Below, in pieces: positions 1 to 10,117 of a stretch of 55,630 nucleotides of DNA. The stretch lies in the NCBI RefSeq assembly GCF_002742685.1, contig NZ_PEDM01000018.1, positions 1 through 55,630 of the forward strand, in the 5' to 3' direction. The position numbers were made by a program, and so were the translations under genes. The notes below the pieces were generated by a model. It was not told the origin of the DNA, searched no databases, and worked only from the letters and a program-made list of their open reading frames with translations. Positions within the stretch are counted from its first letter, which is position 1; every line of letters starts with the position of its first letter. This DNA is from Anoxybacillus flavithermus (GTDB lineage Bacteria; Bacillota; Bacilli; Bacillales; Anoxybacillaceae).

Positions 1-14
1 ACCGTACGTACGGT
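1..14. repeat. 14-bp perfect palindrome at window edge
   Basis: ACCGTACGTACGGT equals its own reverse complement. It lies at the cut edge of the window, upstream of the ctsR promoter. It could be the inner part of a longer structured RNA or terminator whose left half is outside the window. Its function is unknown. Confidence 0.5.
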
Positions 15-27
15 GGTGTGAGAGGAC

Positions 28-60
28 GGAGGTTAATCACCTCCTCCTACTCGATTTTTA
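28..60 (+). other. Hairpin followed by a T-rich run, possible end of an upstream transcript
   Basis: GGAGGT (28-33) and ACCTCC (39-44) form a perfect 6-bp stem with a 5-nt loop. A T-rich stretch follows at 55-59, about ten bases later. The distance makes it a poor canonical intrinsic terminator. The sequence has the feel of the 3' end of a stable RNA cluster, but I cannot identify the RNA from this fragment. Confidence 0.35.
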
Positions 61-89
61 TTGATCGAAGGTAGTGGGTAAAATATAAT
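61..89 (+). promoter_or_regulatory. Sigma-A-type promoter of the ctsR operon
   Basis: A -35 element TTGATC (61-66) is followed, after a 17-bp spacer, by a perfect -10 TATAAT (84-89). Transcription would begin near 96, about 50 bases before the CtsR operator, so bound repressor would lie just downstream of the start site. Confidence 0.7.
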
Positions 90-146
90 AAGAAGAAAAG
101 AAGGGATTCTTGCATTTTTGCAGAATTCCGTATATATTAAAATTAA

Positions 147-169
147 AGTCAAATATAGTCAAAGTCAAC
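147..169 (+). promoter_or_regulatory. CtsR operator with a partial third heptad
   Basis: AGTCAAA (147-153) and AGTCAAA (157-163) are tandem heptads separated by TAT. This matches the known CtsR box, a direct repeat of RGTCAAA with a 3-bp gap. A further AGTCAAC (163-169) shares one base with the second heptad. The site lies between the promoter and the ctsR ribosome-binding site (AGGAGG, 176-181), so CtsR should repress its own operon. Confidence 0.85.
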
Positions 170-187
170 TGGCAGAGGAGGGATTAT

Positions 188-649
188 GTGAGGAATATCT
201 CTGATGTCATTGAGCAATATTTAAAGCAAGTATTAAATATGAGCGGAAAAGATATCGTTGAGATTAAACGTAGCGAAATTGCAGATAAGTTTCAGTGCGT
301 TCCTTCGCAAATTAACTATGTCATTAATACACGGTTTACATTAGAAAGAGGGTACATTGTTGAGAGTAAGCGAGGCGGCGGTGGTTATATCCGCATAATG
401 AAAGTGAAGACTCAAAGTGCCTCTCAGCTTATTGATCATTTATTGTCGCTTGTTCAAGACCGAATTAGCCAAACAAATGGAGAACATATTATTCAACGCT
501 TATTAGATGAAAAGGTAATTTCAAAACGAGAAGCGAATATGATGTTAAGCATTATTGATCGCACGGTTTTATCTCTTGATCTTCCTCATCGTGACGAGCT
601 GCGTGCGCGCATATTAAAAGCGATGCTGACATCGTTAAAGTATATGTAG
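188..649 (+). CDS. ctsR: CtsR, transcriptional repressor of class III heat-shock genes
   Basis: CtsR is a dimeric winged-helix repressor that binds tandem heptad operators upstream of clp genes and is inactivated by heat and by McsB/McsA/ClpC. The 153-residue product has the family opening NISDVIEQYLKQ, the DNA-binding part with KFQCVPSQINYVINTRF, the basic RGGGGYIR wing and the C-terminal DELRARILKAML helix. The GTG start at 188 is chosen because AGGAGG ends 6 nt upstream and the protein then begins as in Bacillus; an extension in frame back to 110 would run through the operator. First gene of ctsR-mcsA-mcsB-clpC, and autoregulated through the operator at 147-169. Confidence 0.96.
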   Translation: MRNISDVIEQYLKQVLNMSGKDIVEIKRSEIADKFQCVPSQINYVINTRFTLERGYIVESKRGGGGYIRIMKVKTQSASQLIDHLLSLVQDRISQTNGEHIIQRLLDEKVISKREANMMLSIIDRTVLSLDLPHRDELRARILKAMLTSLKYM

Positions 650-663
650 AGAGGGTGAATGCT

Positions 664-1218
664 TTGATATGTCAAGAGTGTAATCAACGACCAGCAACGC
701 TCCATTTTACTAAAATTGTTAATGGGGAGAAAACAGAAATTCATCTTTGTGAGCAATGCGCTCACGAAAAAGGCGAAATGTTTATGTTCCCACATCAAGG
801 AGCTTTTTCAATCAACAATTTAATTGCCGGACTATTAAATATGGATGCATCGCTAAAAGAACAAAAAGCTCCATCTTTTCACAATGAACATGTATTACAA
901 TGCGAGCGTTGTAAAATGACATACGCCCAGTTTGTTAAAGTCGGTCGTTTTGGTTGTGCGAATTGTTATGAAACGTTTCGCAGCCATTTACCACCTATTT
1001 TTCGAAAGTTACATGGAGGACATGTAGCACATGAGGGAAAAATTCCGAAGCGAGTAGGAGGTACGTTGTACGTCCGTAAGCAAATCGGGCAGTTGAAACA
1101 AATGTTACAGGAGCTTATTGCTAAAGAACAATTCGAGAAAGCTGCTGAAGTGCGTGACCAAATTCGAGAACTCGAAGCAAAATTAAATACGGAAGGGGGC
1201 GCTTCATTATATGAATGA
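664..1218 (+). CDS. mcsA: McsA, zinc-binding activator of the McsB arginine kinase
   Basis: McsA activates McsB and links it to CtsR and ClpC in the heat-shock response. The 184-residue protein has two zinc-ribbon pairs near the N-terminus (C3/C6 and C29/C32), a second set (C80/C83 and C98/C101), and a C-terminal UVR-like coiled-coil segment (about 138-172). The TTG at 664 is preferred because the protein then begins MICQEC, as in Bacillus homologues, and GAGGGTG (651-657) sits at good spacing. The GTG at 655 would overlap that ribosome-binding site. It starts 14 nt after ctsR and its end overlaps mcsB by 8 nt, which suggests translational coupling. Confidence 0.95.
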   Translation: MICQECNQRPATLHFTKIVNGEKTEIHLCEQCAHEKGEMFMFPHQGAFSINNLIAGLLNMDASLKEQKAPSFHNEHVLQCERCKMTYAQFVKVGRFGCANCYETFRSHLPPIFRKLHGGHVAHEGKIPKRVGGTLYVRKQIGQLKQMLQELIAKEQFEKAAEVRDQIRELEAKLNTEGGASLYE

Positions 1219-2275
1219 ACATTTGTTTTTCCAACGCGCTCTCAGTCCATGGATGAACGAAGAGGGACCAGATTCTGATATTGTGTTAAGTAGCCGTATT
1301 CGTTTGGCGAGAAATATGAAACGATATTCATTTCCGACCGTATTTACAAATGAAGAGGCCATACAAATTGTTCAATTGTTTGAACAGTTGTTTTCGCAAA
1401 AGCAATTCGGTGATCTTGGTCCTTTTGTTTTATTGAAAATGAATGAATTGCAAGCCATTGAAAAGCGTGTGTTAGTCGAAAAACATTTGATTAGTCCTCA
1501 TTTAGCTGAAGATTGTACATTTGGTGCATGTTTATTATCGGAACAAGAAGAAGCAAGCATTATGATCAATGAGGAAGATCATATTCGTATCCAATGTTTG
1601 TTTGCAGGTTTTCAATTAAAAGAAGCGTTAAAAATGGCTAACGCTTTAGACGACTGGATTGAACAACACATTGACTATGCTTTTGATGAAAAGTACGGTT
1701 ATTTGACGAGCTGTCCTACAAATGTCGGAACAGGACTACGTGCGTCTGTTATGATGCATTTGCCAGGTCTTGTGTTAACGCAGCAAATGAATCAAATTAT
1801 TCCTGCAATTAATCAGCTCGGTTTAGTTGTTCGTGGCACGTATGGAGAAGGCAGCGAAGCGTTAGGAAACATTTTTCAAATTTCAAATCAAATTACATTA
1901 GGAAAAAGTGAAGAGGATATTGTTGAAGATTTAACAGGAGTTGTTCGTCAATTAATTGAACAAGAACGAATGGCACGTGAGGCATTAGTCAAAACTTCTA
2001 ACATACAATTAGAAGATAGGGTATATCGTTCTTACGGTGTGTTAACAAACAGTCGAATCATCGGTTCAAAAGAAGCGGCCCAATGTTTATCTGATGTACG
2101 GTTAGGCATTGATCTCGGATATATTACGAACGTACCAAAAACAATTTTAACAGAGCTGATGATTTTGACGCAGCCCGGCTTTTTACAAAAATATGCTGGT
2201 GGTGCATTACGCCCGCAGGAACGGGATGTTCGTCGTGCGTCGCTCATTCGTGAACGATTATACCAATGGAAGTGA
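1211..2275 (+). CDS. mcsB: McsB, protein arginine kinase
   Basis: McsB phosphorylates arginine side chains of CtsR and of damaged proteins. Phosphoarginine is a degradation tag recognised by ClpC-ClpP. The 354-residue protein is a phosphagen-kinase relative. It has the nucleotide-binding SSRIRLARN segment near residues 27-35, the catalytic loop [12 protein letters not shown] with its cysteine near 168, the YGEGSE loop near 212, and a C-terminal RDVRRA. The last fits the RDxxRA phosphoarginine-sensing motif known in McsB. The ATG at 1211 overlaps the 3' end of mcsA, with AAGGGGG upstream. Slightly shorter at the C-terminus than the B. subtilis protein. Confidence 0.96.
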   Translation: MNEHLFFQRALSPWMNEEGPDSDIVLSSRIRLARNMKRYSFPTVFTNEEAIQIVQLFEQLFSQKQFGDLGPFVLLKMNELQAIEKRVLVEKHLISPHLAEDCTFGACLLSEQEEASIMINEEDHIRIQCLFAGFQLKEALKMANALDDWIEQHIDYAFDEKYGYLTSCPTNVGTGLRASVMMHLPGLVLTQQMNQIIPAINQLGLVVRGTYGEGSEALGNIFQISNQITLGKSEEDIVEDLTGVVRQLIEQERMAREALVKTSNIQLEDRVYRSYGVLTNSRIIGSKEAAQCLSDVRLGIDLGYITNVPKTILTELMILTQPGFLQKYAGGALRPQERDVRRASLIRERLYQWK

Positions 2276-2295
2276 ATTAAAGGAGGTTGATGGAA

Positions 2296-4728
2296 ATGAT
2301 GTTCGGACGTTTTACAGAACGAGCACAAAAGGTGTTAGCATTAGCGCAAGAAGAAGCTGTTCGATTAGGACATAATAATATTGGGACAGAGCACATTTTA
2401 CTTGGTCTTATTCGGGAAGGGGAAGGAATTGCAGCAAAAGCTCTTATGGCACTCGGACTAGGACCAGATAAAATTCAAAAAGAAGTAGAATCGCTCATTG
2501 GACGCGGAAATGAGGTTGGACAAACAATTCATTACACACCTCGTGCCAAGAAAGTAATTGAATTGTCAATGGATGAAGCTAGGAAGCTTGGACATTCTTA
2601 CGTTGGGACAGAACACATTTTGCTCGGTCTTATTCGAGAAGGAGAAGGCGTAGCTGCTCGCGTTCTAAATAATTTAGGGGTAAGCTTAAATAAAGCTCGT
2701 CAGCAAGTACTTCAATTATTAGGAAGCAATGAGTCTGCCTCAGGACATCATGGGGGAACCACGCATGCGAATACGCCAACGTTAGACAGTTTAGCCCGTG
2801 ATTTAACAGCGATCGCACGTGAAGGCGGTTTAGATCCTGTCATTGGAAGAAGTAAAGAAATTCAACGTGTTATTGAGGTGTTAAGCCGCAGAACGAAAAA
2901 TAACCCTGTTTTAATCGGAGAGCCAGGTGTAGGGAAAACGGCTATTGCTGAAGGACTAGCTCAACAAATTGTCAATAACGAAGTACCAGAGACGCTTCGC
3001 GATAAGCGCGTCATGACGCTTGATATGGGAACAGTCGTTGCAGGTACAAAATATCGTGGTGAATTTGAAGATCGTTTGAAAAAAGTGATGGATGAAATTC
3101 GCCAGGCTGGCAACATCATTTTGTTTATTGACGAATTGCATACGCTCATCGGAGCAGGCGGTGCGGAAGGGGCTATTGATGCATCAAATATTTTAAAACC
3201 GTCCCTTGCGCGTGGAGAATTACAATGCATCGGGGCAACAACATTAGATGAATACCGAAAATATATTGAAAAAGACGCCGCATTAGAAAGACGTTTCCAA
3301 CCAATTCACGTTGGGGAACCAACGGTTGAGGAATCGATTCAAATTTTAAAAGGCTTGCGAGATCGTTACGAAGCTCATCATCGCGTTTCTATTTCAGATG
3401 AGGCGATTGAGCAGGCAGTAAAGCTTTCAGACCGCTATATTTCGGATCGATTTTTACCAGATAAAGCAATTGATTTAATTGACGAAGCTTGCTCGAAAGT
3501 ACGCTTACGTTCGTTTACGACACCACCAAATTTAAAAGAGCTTGAACAAAAACTTGAGGAAATTCGCAAAGAAAAAGATGCAGCTGTGCAAAGTCAAGAG
3601 TTTGAAAAAGCAGCATCATTACGAGATGCAGAACAAAAATTGCGCGAACAACTTGAAGAAACAAAGCGGGCATGGAAAGAGAAACAAGGTCAAGAAAACT
3701 CTGAAGTGACTGTAGAAGATATTGCAGCTGTTGTATCAAGTTGGACGGGAATTCCGGTATCTAAATTAGCTCAAACAGAAACAGAACGATTATTAAAGTT
3801 AGAAGAAATTTTACATTCTCGCGTCATCGGGCAAGAAGAGGCAGTAAAAGCTGTTGCTAAAGCGGTTCGTCGTGCTCGTGCAGGATTAAAAGATCCAAAG
3901 CGTCCAATTGGCTCGTTTATTTTCCTCGGACCGACGGGTGTAGGAAAAACAGAGTTAGCGCGAGCGCTTGCTGAAGCGATGTTTGGCGATGAAGATGCGA
4001 TGATTCGTATCGATATGTCTGAATATATGGAGAAACATTCGACATCACGTCTTGTCGGTTCACCTCCAGGATACGTCGGCTATGAAGAAGGGGGACAATT
4101 AACGGAAAAAGTTCGTCGCAAACCGTATTCTGTCATCTTATTAGATGAGATTGAAAAAGCGCATCCAGATGTATTTAACATTTTATTACAAGTGCTAGAG
4201 GATGGACGTTTAACTGATTCGAAAGGACGCACTGTTGATTTCCGCAATACGATCATTATTATGACATCAAACGTTGGTGCTGACGCCTTGAAGAGAAATA
4301 AATACGTTGGATTTAATGTACAAGATGAGAGCCAACAGTATAAAGATATGAAAGGGAAAGTGATGGACGAGTTGAAAAAGGCGTTTCGTCCGGAATTTTT
4401 AAACCGAATTGACGAAATTATTGTGTTCCATTCCCTTGAAAAGAAACATTTGAAGGAAATTGTTTCATTAATGGTTGAGCAATTGAAAAAGCGTCTACAA
4501 GAACAACAAATTGATTTAGAGTTAACAGATGCAGCGATTGAAAAATTAGCTGAAGAAGGTTATGACTTAGAATACGGTGCACGTCCATTGCGTCGAGCGA
4601 TTCAAAAACATGTTGAAGATCGTTTATCTGAAGAACTGTTAAAAGGAACGATTAGCAGCGGACAGAAAGTCGTTATGGATGTAAAAGACGGTCAGTTTGT
4701 TGTGCTAACGAAAGAGACAGTAAAATAA
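2296..4728 (+). CDS. clpC: ClpC, AAA+ unfoldase of the ClpCP protease
   Basis: ClpC unfolds substrates, including phosphoarginine-tagged proteins, and feeds them to ClpP. It has two N-terminal Clp_N repeats (about 1-145), a first AAA+ module with GEPGVGKT near 208-215, an inserted coiled-coil M domain containing a UVR-like helix ([13 protein letters not shown]), and a second AAA+ module with GPTGVGKT near 545-552. The start is taken at the ATG giving MMFGRF, 9 nt after AAGGAGG. In-frame TTG and ATG codons just upstream (2287, 2290) abut that ribosome-binding site. The 810-residue length matches B. subtilis ClpC. Last gene of the operon, followed by a strong terminator. Confidence 0.97.
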   Translation: MMFGRFTERAQKVLALAQEEAVRLGHNNIGTEHILLGLIREGEGIAAKALMALGLGPDKIQKEVESLIGRGNEVGQTIHYTPRAKKVIELSMDEARKLGHSYVGTEHILLGLIREGEGVAARVLNNLGVSLNKARQQVLQLLGSNESASGHHGGTTHANTPTLDSLARDLTAIAREGGLDPVIGRSKEIQRVIEVLSRRTKNNPVLIGEPGVGKTAIAEGLAQQIVNNEVPETLRDKRVMTLDMGTVVAGTKYRGEFEDRLKKVMDEIRQAGNIILFIDELHTLIGAGGAEGAIDASNILKPSLARGELQCIGATTLDEYRKYIEKDAALERRFQPIHVGEPTVEESIQILKGLRDRYEAHHRVSISDEAIEQAVKLSDRYISDRFLPDKAIDLIDEACSKVRLRSFTTPPNLKELEQKLEEIRKEKDAAVQSQEFEKAASLRDAEQKLREQLEETKRAWKEKQGQENSEVTVEDIAAVVSSWTGIPVSKLAQTETERLLKLEEILHSRVIGQEEAVKAVAKAVRRARAGLKDPKRPIGSFIFLGPTGVGKTELARALAEAMFGDEDAMIRIDMSEYMEKHSTSRLVGSPPGYVGYEEGGQLTEKVRRKPYSVILLDEIEKAHPDVFNILLQVLEDGRLTDSKGRTVDFRNTIIIMTSNVGADALKRNKYVGFNVQDESQQYKDMKGKVMDELKKAFRPEFLNRIDEIIVFHSLEKKHLKEIVSLMVEQLKKRLQEQQIDLELTDAAIEKLAEEGYDLEYGARPLRRAIQKHVEDRLSEELLKGTISSGQKVVMDVKDGQFVVLTKETVK

Positions 4729-4730
4729 TG

Positions 4731-4765
4731 AAAACAAGGTATGCTTACACGCATACCTTGTTTTT
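4731..4765 (+). terminator. Intrinsic terminator after clpC
   Basis: ACAAGGTATGC (4734-4744) and GCATACCTTGT (4751-4761) form an 11-bp perfect stem with a 6-nt loop, flanked by A-tract and T-tract. It ends the heat-shock operon only about 21 nt before the radA start codon. Confidence 0.9.
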
Positions 4766-4786
4766 CATCATGAAAGGAATGGAGTC

Positions 4787-6181
4787 ATGGTTAAACGAAA
4801 AACAAAATTCGTTTGTCAACATTGTGGATATGAAACGGCGAAATGGATGGGAAAATGTCCAGGTTGTCATTCATGGAACACAATGGTCGAAGAAACGGAA
4901 ATAGTAAAACCACATAACCGTGCGTTATTTGTGCATACAGAAGGGATAGCAACCAAACCTGTATCAATTACGACGGTAGAAACAACACAAGAACCGAGAA
5001 TCGACACGGAGTTTACAGAGTTTAATCGCGTGCTCGGGGGCGGAATTGTTCGAGGTTCCCTTGTTTTAATTGGCGGGGATCCAGGTATTGGGAAATCGAC
5101 GTTGTTGTTACAAATTTGTGCTCAACTCGCAAGCGATGCCCACTCCGTTTTATATATTTCGGGGGAGGAATCAGTAAAACAAACGAAGTTGCGCGCTGAG
5201 CGGTTACATGTGACAGCTGAACATTTATACGTTTTATCTGAAACAAATTTAGAACATATTATCCAAACGGTTGATGAAATGAAGCCGGCGTTTGTCGTTA
5301 TTGATTCGATCCAAACGATATACCGCTCAGAAATTACATCTGCACCAGGGAGTGTTTCACAAGTTCGTGAATGTACAGCAGAGTTAATGCGAGTAGCTAA
5401 AACGAAAGGTATTGCGATTTTTATTGTTGGGCATGTTACGAAGGAAGGGGCGCTTGCAGGGCCGCGCATTTTAGAGCATATGGTTGACACCGTATTATAT
5501 TTTGAAGGAGAGCGCCATCATACGTATCGCATTTTACGAGCGGTGAAAAATCGATTTGGTTCCACAAATGAAATCGGTATTTTCGAAATGAAAGAAGTGG
5601 GGCTTACAGAAGTTAAAAACCCGTCAGAAATTTTTTTAGAAGAGCGTTCGAAAGGGGCAGCAGGGTCAACGGTTGTCGCTTCGATGGAAGGAACGAGACC
5701 GGTATTAGTGGAAATTCAAGCATTAGTATCGCCAACTAGTTTCGGAACGCCGCGTCGAATGGCAACAGGAATAGATCATAATCGCGTTTCTTTACTAATG
5801 GCTGTGCTTGAAAAAAGAGTTGGTTTGCTTCTCCAAAACCAAGATGCTTATTTAAAAGTAGCTGGTGGCATAAAGTTAGATGAACCTGCGATTGACTTAG
5901 CGATTGCGGTAAGCATTGCATCTAGTTTTCGTGATCAACCAACAAATCATACGGATGTCGTTATTGGGGAAGTCGGATTGACAGGTGAGGTGCGTCGTGT
6001 ATCCCGTATTGAACAGCGCGTGCAAGAAGCTGCTAAACTTGGCTTTCAGCGCATCATTATTCCGAAAAGCAATCTCGGCGGTTGGAACATTCCAAAAGGT
6101 GTTGAAATTATCGGAGTAGTTAATGTAGAAGAGGCGCTATACTACGCATTAGGAGAAGGGAAAAATGGTCCAATATTTTAA
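4787..6181 (+). CDS. radA: RadA/Sms, DNA-repair branch-migration ATPase
   Basis: RadA is a RecA-like ATPase/helicase that helps process recombination intermediates during repair and transformation. The 464-residue protein has an N-terminal C4 zinc finger (C10, C13, C24, C27), a Walker [11 protein letters not shown] (96-105), the RadA signature KNRFG near 253, and a C-terminal Lon-like domain. ATG start follows AAGGAATGGAG. In B. subtilis the next gene is disA, whose product interacts with RadA; here radA is followed directly by yacL. The C-terminal tail EGKNGPIF does not look like the usual ending and may reflect the deletion junction. Confidence 0.95.
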   Translation: MVKRKTKFVCQHCGYETAKWMGKCPGCHSWNTMVEETEIVKPHNRALFVHTEGIATKPVSITTVETTQEPRIDTEFTEFNRVLGGGIVRGSLVLIGGDPGIGKSTLLLQICAQLASDAHSVLYISGEESVKQTKLRAERLHVTAEHLYVLSETNLEHIIQTVDEMKPAFVVIDSIQTIYRSEITSAPGSVSQVRECTAELMRVAKTKGIAIFIVGHVTKEGALAGPRILEHMVDTVLYFEGERHHTYRILRAVKNRFGSTNEIGIFEMKEVGLTEVKNPSEIFLEERSKGAAGSTVVASMEGTRPVLVEIQALVSPTSFGTPRRMATGIDHNRVSLLMAVLEKRVGLLLQNQDAYLKVAGGIKLDEPAIDLAIAVSIASSFRDQPTNHTDVVIGEVGLTGEVRRVSRIEQRVQEAAKLGFQRIIIPKSNLGGWNIPKGVEIIGVVNVEEALYYALGEGKNGPIF

Positions 6182-6218
6182 CAAAACCATTAAAAAATGA
6201 TTAAAAATGATGTTCAGA

Positions 6219-6249
6219 TTGGTTTCAAACATTGGAAACTGTTTATAAT
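6219..6249 (+). promoter_or_regulatory. Possible promoter for yacL
   Basis: A perfect TATAAT lies at 6244-6249, but the best -35 is a weak TTGGTT (6219-6224) at 19-bp spacing. This promoter could drive yacL-ispD-ispF independently of radA. It lies in the short gap where disA would be expected. Confidence 0.35.
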
Positions 6250-6271
6250 GTAATAGAGGAGGTGAAAAAAC

Positions 6272-7360
6272 GTGTTAAAACGAATTGTGCAAGCATCTTT
6301 TTTAATTACTGGGGGAATGCTAGGAATTATTTTCTTTCCTACTTTGTTAAAACTATTGCATCTAAACGATCTTCCTTATGTCGATAGCCCATATGTAGCG
6401 GCCCCAGTCGGTGCGATCATCGTATTCCTTCTCACGTTCTGGTTAGTCGATCATGTGGTTGGACTTATTCATTGGATGGAAGAAACGTTAGTCAAAGCGC
6501 CCGTAACAGACTTGTTATTCGGGAGTCTCGGTTTAATTTTTGGGCTTATTGTTGCCTTTTTAGTCGTCATTCCATTAAACTCTATTCAAATTCCGCTTGT
6601 TAATACGATATTGCCCATTTTTCTTACGTTATTATTAGGCTATTTAGGATTTCAAGTTGGATTTAAAAAACGTGATGAGTTAATGAATCTCTTTTCTTTG
6701 CCAAATCGGAGCGGAAAGAAAAAAGGTGGCGAGGAAGAAGAGAAAAAGGGGAAATCGCTGAAAATTTTAGATACGAGTGTCATTATTGACGGGCGTATTG
6801 CGGATATTTGTCAAACGGGCTTTTTGGAAGGGACGATTGTCATTCCTCGTTTTGTCCTAGAAGAATTGCAGCATATTGCTGATTCTTCGGATGCGTTAAA
6901 AAGAAATCGCGGACGGAGAGGGCTTGATATTTTAAACCGTATCCAAAAAGAGTTAGCCATTAACGTTGAAATATACGAAGGTGATTTTGAAGGAGTTCAA
7001 GAAGTCGACAGCAAGCTCGTCAAATTGGCTCAATTGACATCAGGTGTTGTTGTCACAAATGACTTTAATTTAAATAAAGTATGTGAACTACAAAATGTTC
7101 CCGTATTAAATATTAACGACTTGGCGAACGCAGTAAAACCGATTGTTCTTCCAGGTGAAGAATTGAATGTTCACGTCATTAAAGACGGAAAAGAACAAAA
7201 TCAAGGTGTTGCTTATTTAGATGACGGAACGATGATCGTTGTAGAAGATGGGAAGGATTATATCGGAAAACGAGTGGATGTGCTTGTAACGAGCGTGTTA
7301 CAAACGTCAGCTGGAAGAATGATTTTTGCCAAACTAAAGCTACTTGAAAAAGCATTATAA
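6272..7360 (+). CDS. yacL: YacL, membrane-anchored PIN/TRAM-domain protein
   Basis: The 362-residue protein starts with about four hydrophobic membrane segments (roughly 1-125). A charged, lysine/glutamate-rich linker follows, then a PIN nuclease-like domain beginning [14 protein letters not shown] (near 167) with acidic residues in the expected places, and a C-terminal TRAM RNA-binding domain (about 297-358). PIN/TRAM architecture implies an RNA-directed nuclease at the membrane, but the physiological substrate of this family is not established. GTG start after GAGGAGGTG (6256-6263). Followed closely by ispD. Confidence 0.9.
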   Translation: MLKRIVQASFLITGGMLGIIFFPTLLKLLHLNDLPYVDSPYVAAPVGAIIVFLLTFWLVDHVVGLIHWMEETLVKAPVTDLLFGSLGLIFGLIVAFLVVIPLNSIQIPLVNTILPIFLTLLLGYLGFQVGFKKRDELMNLFSLPNRSGKKKGGEEEEKKGKSLKILDTSVIIDGRIADICQTGFLEGTIVIPRFVLEELQHIADSSDALKRNRGRRGLDILNRIQKELAINVEIYEGDFEGVQEVDSKLVKLAQLTSGVVVTNDFNLNKVCELQNVPVLNINDLANAVKPIVLPGEELNVHVIKDGKEQNQGVAYLDDGTMIVVEDGKDYIGKRVDVLVTSVLQTSAGRMIFAKLKLLEKAL

Positions 7361-7379
7361 GCTGTTAGGAGATAGGAAA

Positions 7380-8066
7380 ATGAATTACCACGTCGTTATA
7401 CCGGCAGCTGGCCAAGGAAAACGAATGAATGCAGGAATCAATAAACAATTTATCGAACTTGGAGGCGTACCCGTTATTATCCATACGTTACGTGTATTCG
7501 AACGAGATGATTTTTGTCAAGGCATTGTGTTAGTCATTAATAATCAAGAACGTGAGCAGTTTGTTCATATGCTTCATCGTTTTGAAATAAAAAAAGTGAA
7601 ATCCCTCGTTTTAGGAGGGGAAGAAAGGCAGCAAAGCGTCTATAATGGATTAAAAGCGGTGAATGACGGTCATATTGTGCTCATTCATGATGGTGCTCGT
7701 CCGTTTGTAACGATAAATAAAATTCACGAACTCGTTCGAGTGACAAAAGACACAGGAGCAGCTGTGTTAGCTGTTCCTGCCAAAGATACGATGAAACAGG
7801 TGATCGATGGCCATATTGAAAAAACGGTCGATCGATCGAGCTTGTGGGCTGTACAAACGCCACAAGCTTTTTCCATGCCGTTAATTCTCGACGCTCATGA
7901 GCGTGCAAAAAAAGAACAGTTTATCGGAACAGATGATGCAAGTCTTGTTGAGCGGATCGGTCATCGCGTCGTTGTTGTAGAAGGCGAATATACAAACATT
8001 AAACTTACAACAAAAGAAGATTTATTATTTGCGGAAGCGATTTTACGTGCGAGAGGGGATCGATGA
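7380..8066 (+). CDS. ispD: IspD, 2-C-methyl-D-erythritol 4-phosphate cytidylyltransferase
   Basis: IspD joins CTP and MEP to form CDP-ME in the non-mevalonate isoprenoid pathway. The 228-residue protein has the nucleotidyltransferase P-loop-like signature [12 protein letters not shown] near residues 7-18, the HDGARPF active-site segment and the C-terminal [10 protein letters not shown] motif. The ATG at 7380 is chosen over upstream in-frame codons because AGGAG and AGG lie just before it and the protein then begins like its homologues. The end overlaps ispF. Confidence 0.95.
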   Translation: MNYHVVIPAAGQGKRMNAGINKQFIELGGVPVIIHTLRVFERDDFCQGIVLVINNQEREQFVHMLHRFEIKKVKSLVLGGEERQQSVYNGLKAVNDGHIVLIHDGARPFVTINKIHELVRVTKDTGAAVLAVPAKDTMKQVIDGHIEKTVDRSSLWAVQTPQAFSMPLILDAHERAKKEQFIGTDDASLVERIGHRVVVVEGEYTNIKLTTKEDLLFAEAILRARGDR

Positions 8067-8548
8067 TGTATCGAATTGGACAAGGGTTTGATGTCCATCA
8101 GTTTGCTGAAGGGCGTCCACTTATTATTGGTGGAATCAACATTCCGTATGAGAAAGGATTGCTGGGGCATTCCGATGCGGACGTGTTGTTACATGCGATT
8201 GCTGATGCTTGTTTAGGAGCTATTGGTGAAGGAGATATTGGGAAACATTTTCCTGATACAGATGAGGCTTACAAAGATGCTGATTCTGCACTCCTTCTGC
8301 AACGCGTATGGAACCTTGTGCAGCAACATGGATATGCGCTTGTGAATGTTGACTGCACAATTATTGCTCAAAAACCAAAAATGGCACCACATATTCCAAA
8401 TATGCGAAAACGAATTGCTGAGTTGTTAAAAGGAGATGTTTCACAAGTTAATGTAAAAGCGACGACGACGGAAAAGCTTGGCTTTACAGGGAGAGAAGAA
8501 GGAATTGCCGCACAAGCTGTTGTTTTGTTACAAAAAAATAATGAATGA
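8066..8548 (+). CDS. ispF: IspF, 2-C-methyl-D-erythritol 2,4-cyclodiphosphate synthase
   Basis: IspF cyclises CDP-ME 2-phosphate to MEcPP with release of CMP, in a trimeric metal-dependent enzyme. The 160-residue sequence carries GFDVHQF with metal ligands D9 and H11, the [14 protein letters not shown] segment and the [13 protein letters not shown] motif. The start is a choice between two adjacent ATGs (8063 and 8066); 8066 gives [11 protein letters not shown], overlaps the ispD stop by one base, and has better spacing from AGAGGGG. Coupled to ispD, the preceding gene in the same pathway. Confidence 0.94.
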   Translation: MYRIGQGFDVHQFAEGRPLIIGGINIPYEKGLLGHSDADVLLHAIADACLGAIGEGDIGKHFPDTDEAYKDADSALLLQRVWNLVQQHGYALVNVDCTIIAQKPKMAPHIPNMRKRIAELLKGDVSQVNVKATTTEKLGFTGREEGIAAQAVVLLQKNNE

Positions 8549-8611
8549 TGGATTTTGTATGCGGTTTACGGTACAATGAGGTACAGAAATTAGGTAGATG
8601 GAGGTCATGAC

Positions 8612-10072
8612 ATGTCACAGGAAGTAAGGGTGCGCTACGCGCCGAGTCCGACGGGTCATTTACATATTGGTGGTGCGCGCACAGCATTATTTAACTATTT
8701 GTTTGCTCGTCATCATCATGGAAAATTTATCGTTCGCATTGAAGATACAGATATTGAGCGGAATGTAGAAGGTGGCGAACAGTCACAACTTGAAAATTTA
8801 AAATGGCTCGGTATTGAATATGATGAATCGGTAGACAAAGATGGAGGATATGGTCCCTATCGTCAAACGGAGCGTCTGCACATATATCGCCAATATACAA
8901 ACGAATTGTTAGAAAAAGGACATGCATATAAATGTTTTTGTACACCTGAGGAACTAGAACAAGAGCGTGAAGCACAGAAAGCGGCAGGTATTGCAGCGCC
9001 ACAGTATAGCGGCAAATGCCGTCACCTAACGCCAGAGCAAGTCGAACAGCTTGAAGCAGAGGGGAAACCATATACGATTCGTTTAAAAGTGCCAGAAGGA
9101 AAAGTGTATGAATTTGAAGATATGGTGCGCGGTCGTGTATCGTTCGAATCGAAAGATATTGGCGATTGGGTGATCGTCAAAGCGAATGGTATCCCAACGT
9201 ATAACTTCGCTGTTGTCATTGATGATCATCTCATGAAAATTACACATGTATTCCGCGGTGAAGAGCATTTATCGAACACACCGAAACAGTTAATGGTGTA
9301 TGAATATTTTGGCTGGGAGCCGCCAAAATACGCTCATTTAACATTAATTGTAAATGAAAATCGCAAAAAATTATCAAAGCGTGATGAATCGATTATTCAA
9401 TTCGTTTCCCAATATAAAGAACTTGGATATTTACCAGAAGCGATGTTTAACTTTTTTGCGCTATTAGGTTGGTCGCCAGAAGGGGAAGAAGAGATTTTTA
9501 CAAAAGAAGAGCTTATTCGCATGTTTGATGTTTCTCGTTTATCAAAATCCCCGTCCATGTTTGATAAGCAAAAGTTAACATGGATGAACAACCAATATAT
9601 CAAAAAACTTGATTTGGACCGATTAGTTGAACTATCGCTTCCACATTTAATTCGAGCTGGTCGTTTGCCAGAACAAATGACAGATGAACAAAAAAAATGG
9701 GCTCGTGATTTAATTGCACTATATCAAGAGCAGATGAGCTACGGTGCTGAAATTGTTGAGCTATCAGAGTTGTTCTTTAAACAAGAAATCGAGTATGATG
9801 AAGAAGCAAAGGCTGTTTTAGCAGGTGAGCAAGTACCGCTTGTGTTAAAAGCATTTTACGAGCAAATTGAACAGCTTGCAACGTTTGATAGTGACCACAT
9901 TAAAGTGGCAATTAAAGCGGTACAAAAAGAAACCGGACAAAAAGGGAAAAACTTATTTATGCCGATTCGTGTAGCGGTAACAGGGCAAACGCACGGTCCA
10001 GAACTTCCAGAGGCGATTCGTTTGCTTGGAAAAGAAACAGCAATGTCTCGATTAGCAAAATTCATCCGTTAA
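8612..10072 (+). CDS. gltX: GltX, glutamyl-tRNA synthetase
   Basis: This class I aminoacyl-tRNA synthetase charges tRNA-Glu. In Bacillaceae it usually also misacylates tRNA-Gln, which GatCAB then amidates. The 486-residue protein has the HIGH-type motif in [18 protein letters not shown] (residues 9-26), a cysteine-containing segment CFCTPEE near 110, and the KMSKS-type KLSKRDES near 252. ATG start follows GGAGG. A possible weak promoter (TACAAT at 8572-8577, poor -35) lies between ispF and gltX. The following gap holds a cysteine T-box, so cysE-cysS are separately controlled. Confidence 0.96.
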   Translation: MSQEVRVRYAPSPTGHLHIGGARTALFNYLFARHHHGKFIVRIEDTDIERNVEGGEQSQLENLKWLGIEYDESVDKDGGYGPYRQTERLHIYRQYTNELLEKGHAYKCFCTPEELEQEREAQKAAGIAAPQYSGKCRHLTPEQVEQLEAEGKPYTIRLKVPEGKVYEFEDMVRGRVSFESKDIGDWVIVKANGIPTYNFAVVIDDHLMKITHVFRGEEHLSNTPKQLMVYEYFGWEPPKYAHLTLIVNENRKKLSKRDESIIQFVSQYKELGYLPEAMFNFFALLGWSPEGEEEIFTKEELIRMFDVSRLSKSPSMFDKQKLTWMNNQYIKKLDLDRLVELSLPHLIRAGRLPEQMTDEQKKWARDLIALYQEQMSYGAEIVELSELFFKQEIEYDEEAKAVLAGEQVPLVLKAFYEQIEQLATFDSDHIKVAIKAVQKETGQKGKNLFMPIRVAVTGQTHGPELPEAIRLLGKETAMSRLAKFIR

Positions 10073-10117
10073 CATTTCCTCGTTTATATAATAAAATAGG
10101 TGTAACCTATATTGATG

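Noticed and set aside
53-81. Possible sigma-B promoter for ctsR (GATTTT...GGGTAA)
   Set aside because: The -10-like GGGTAA is reasonable but the -35 match is poor and the spacing is too long for sigma-B.
110-187. N-terminal extension of ctsR
   Set aside because: It covers the CtsR operator and the SD; the family sequence begins at the GTG at 188.
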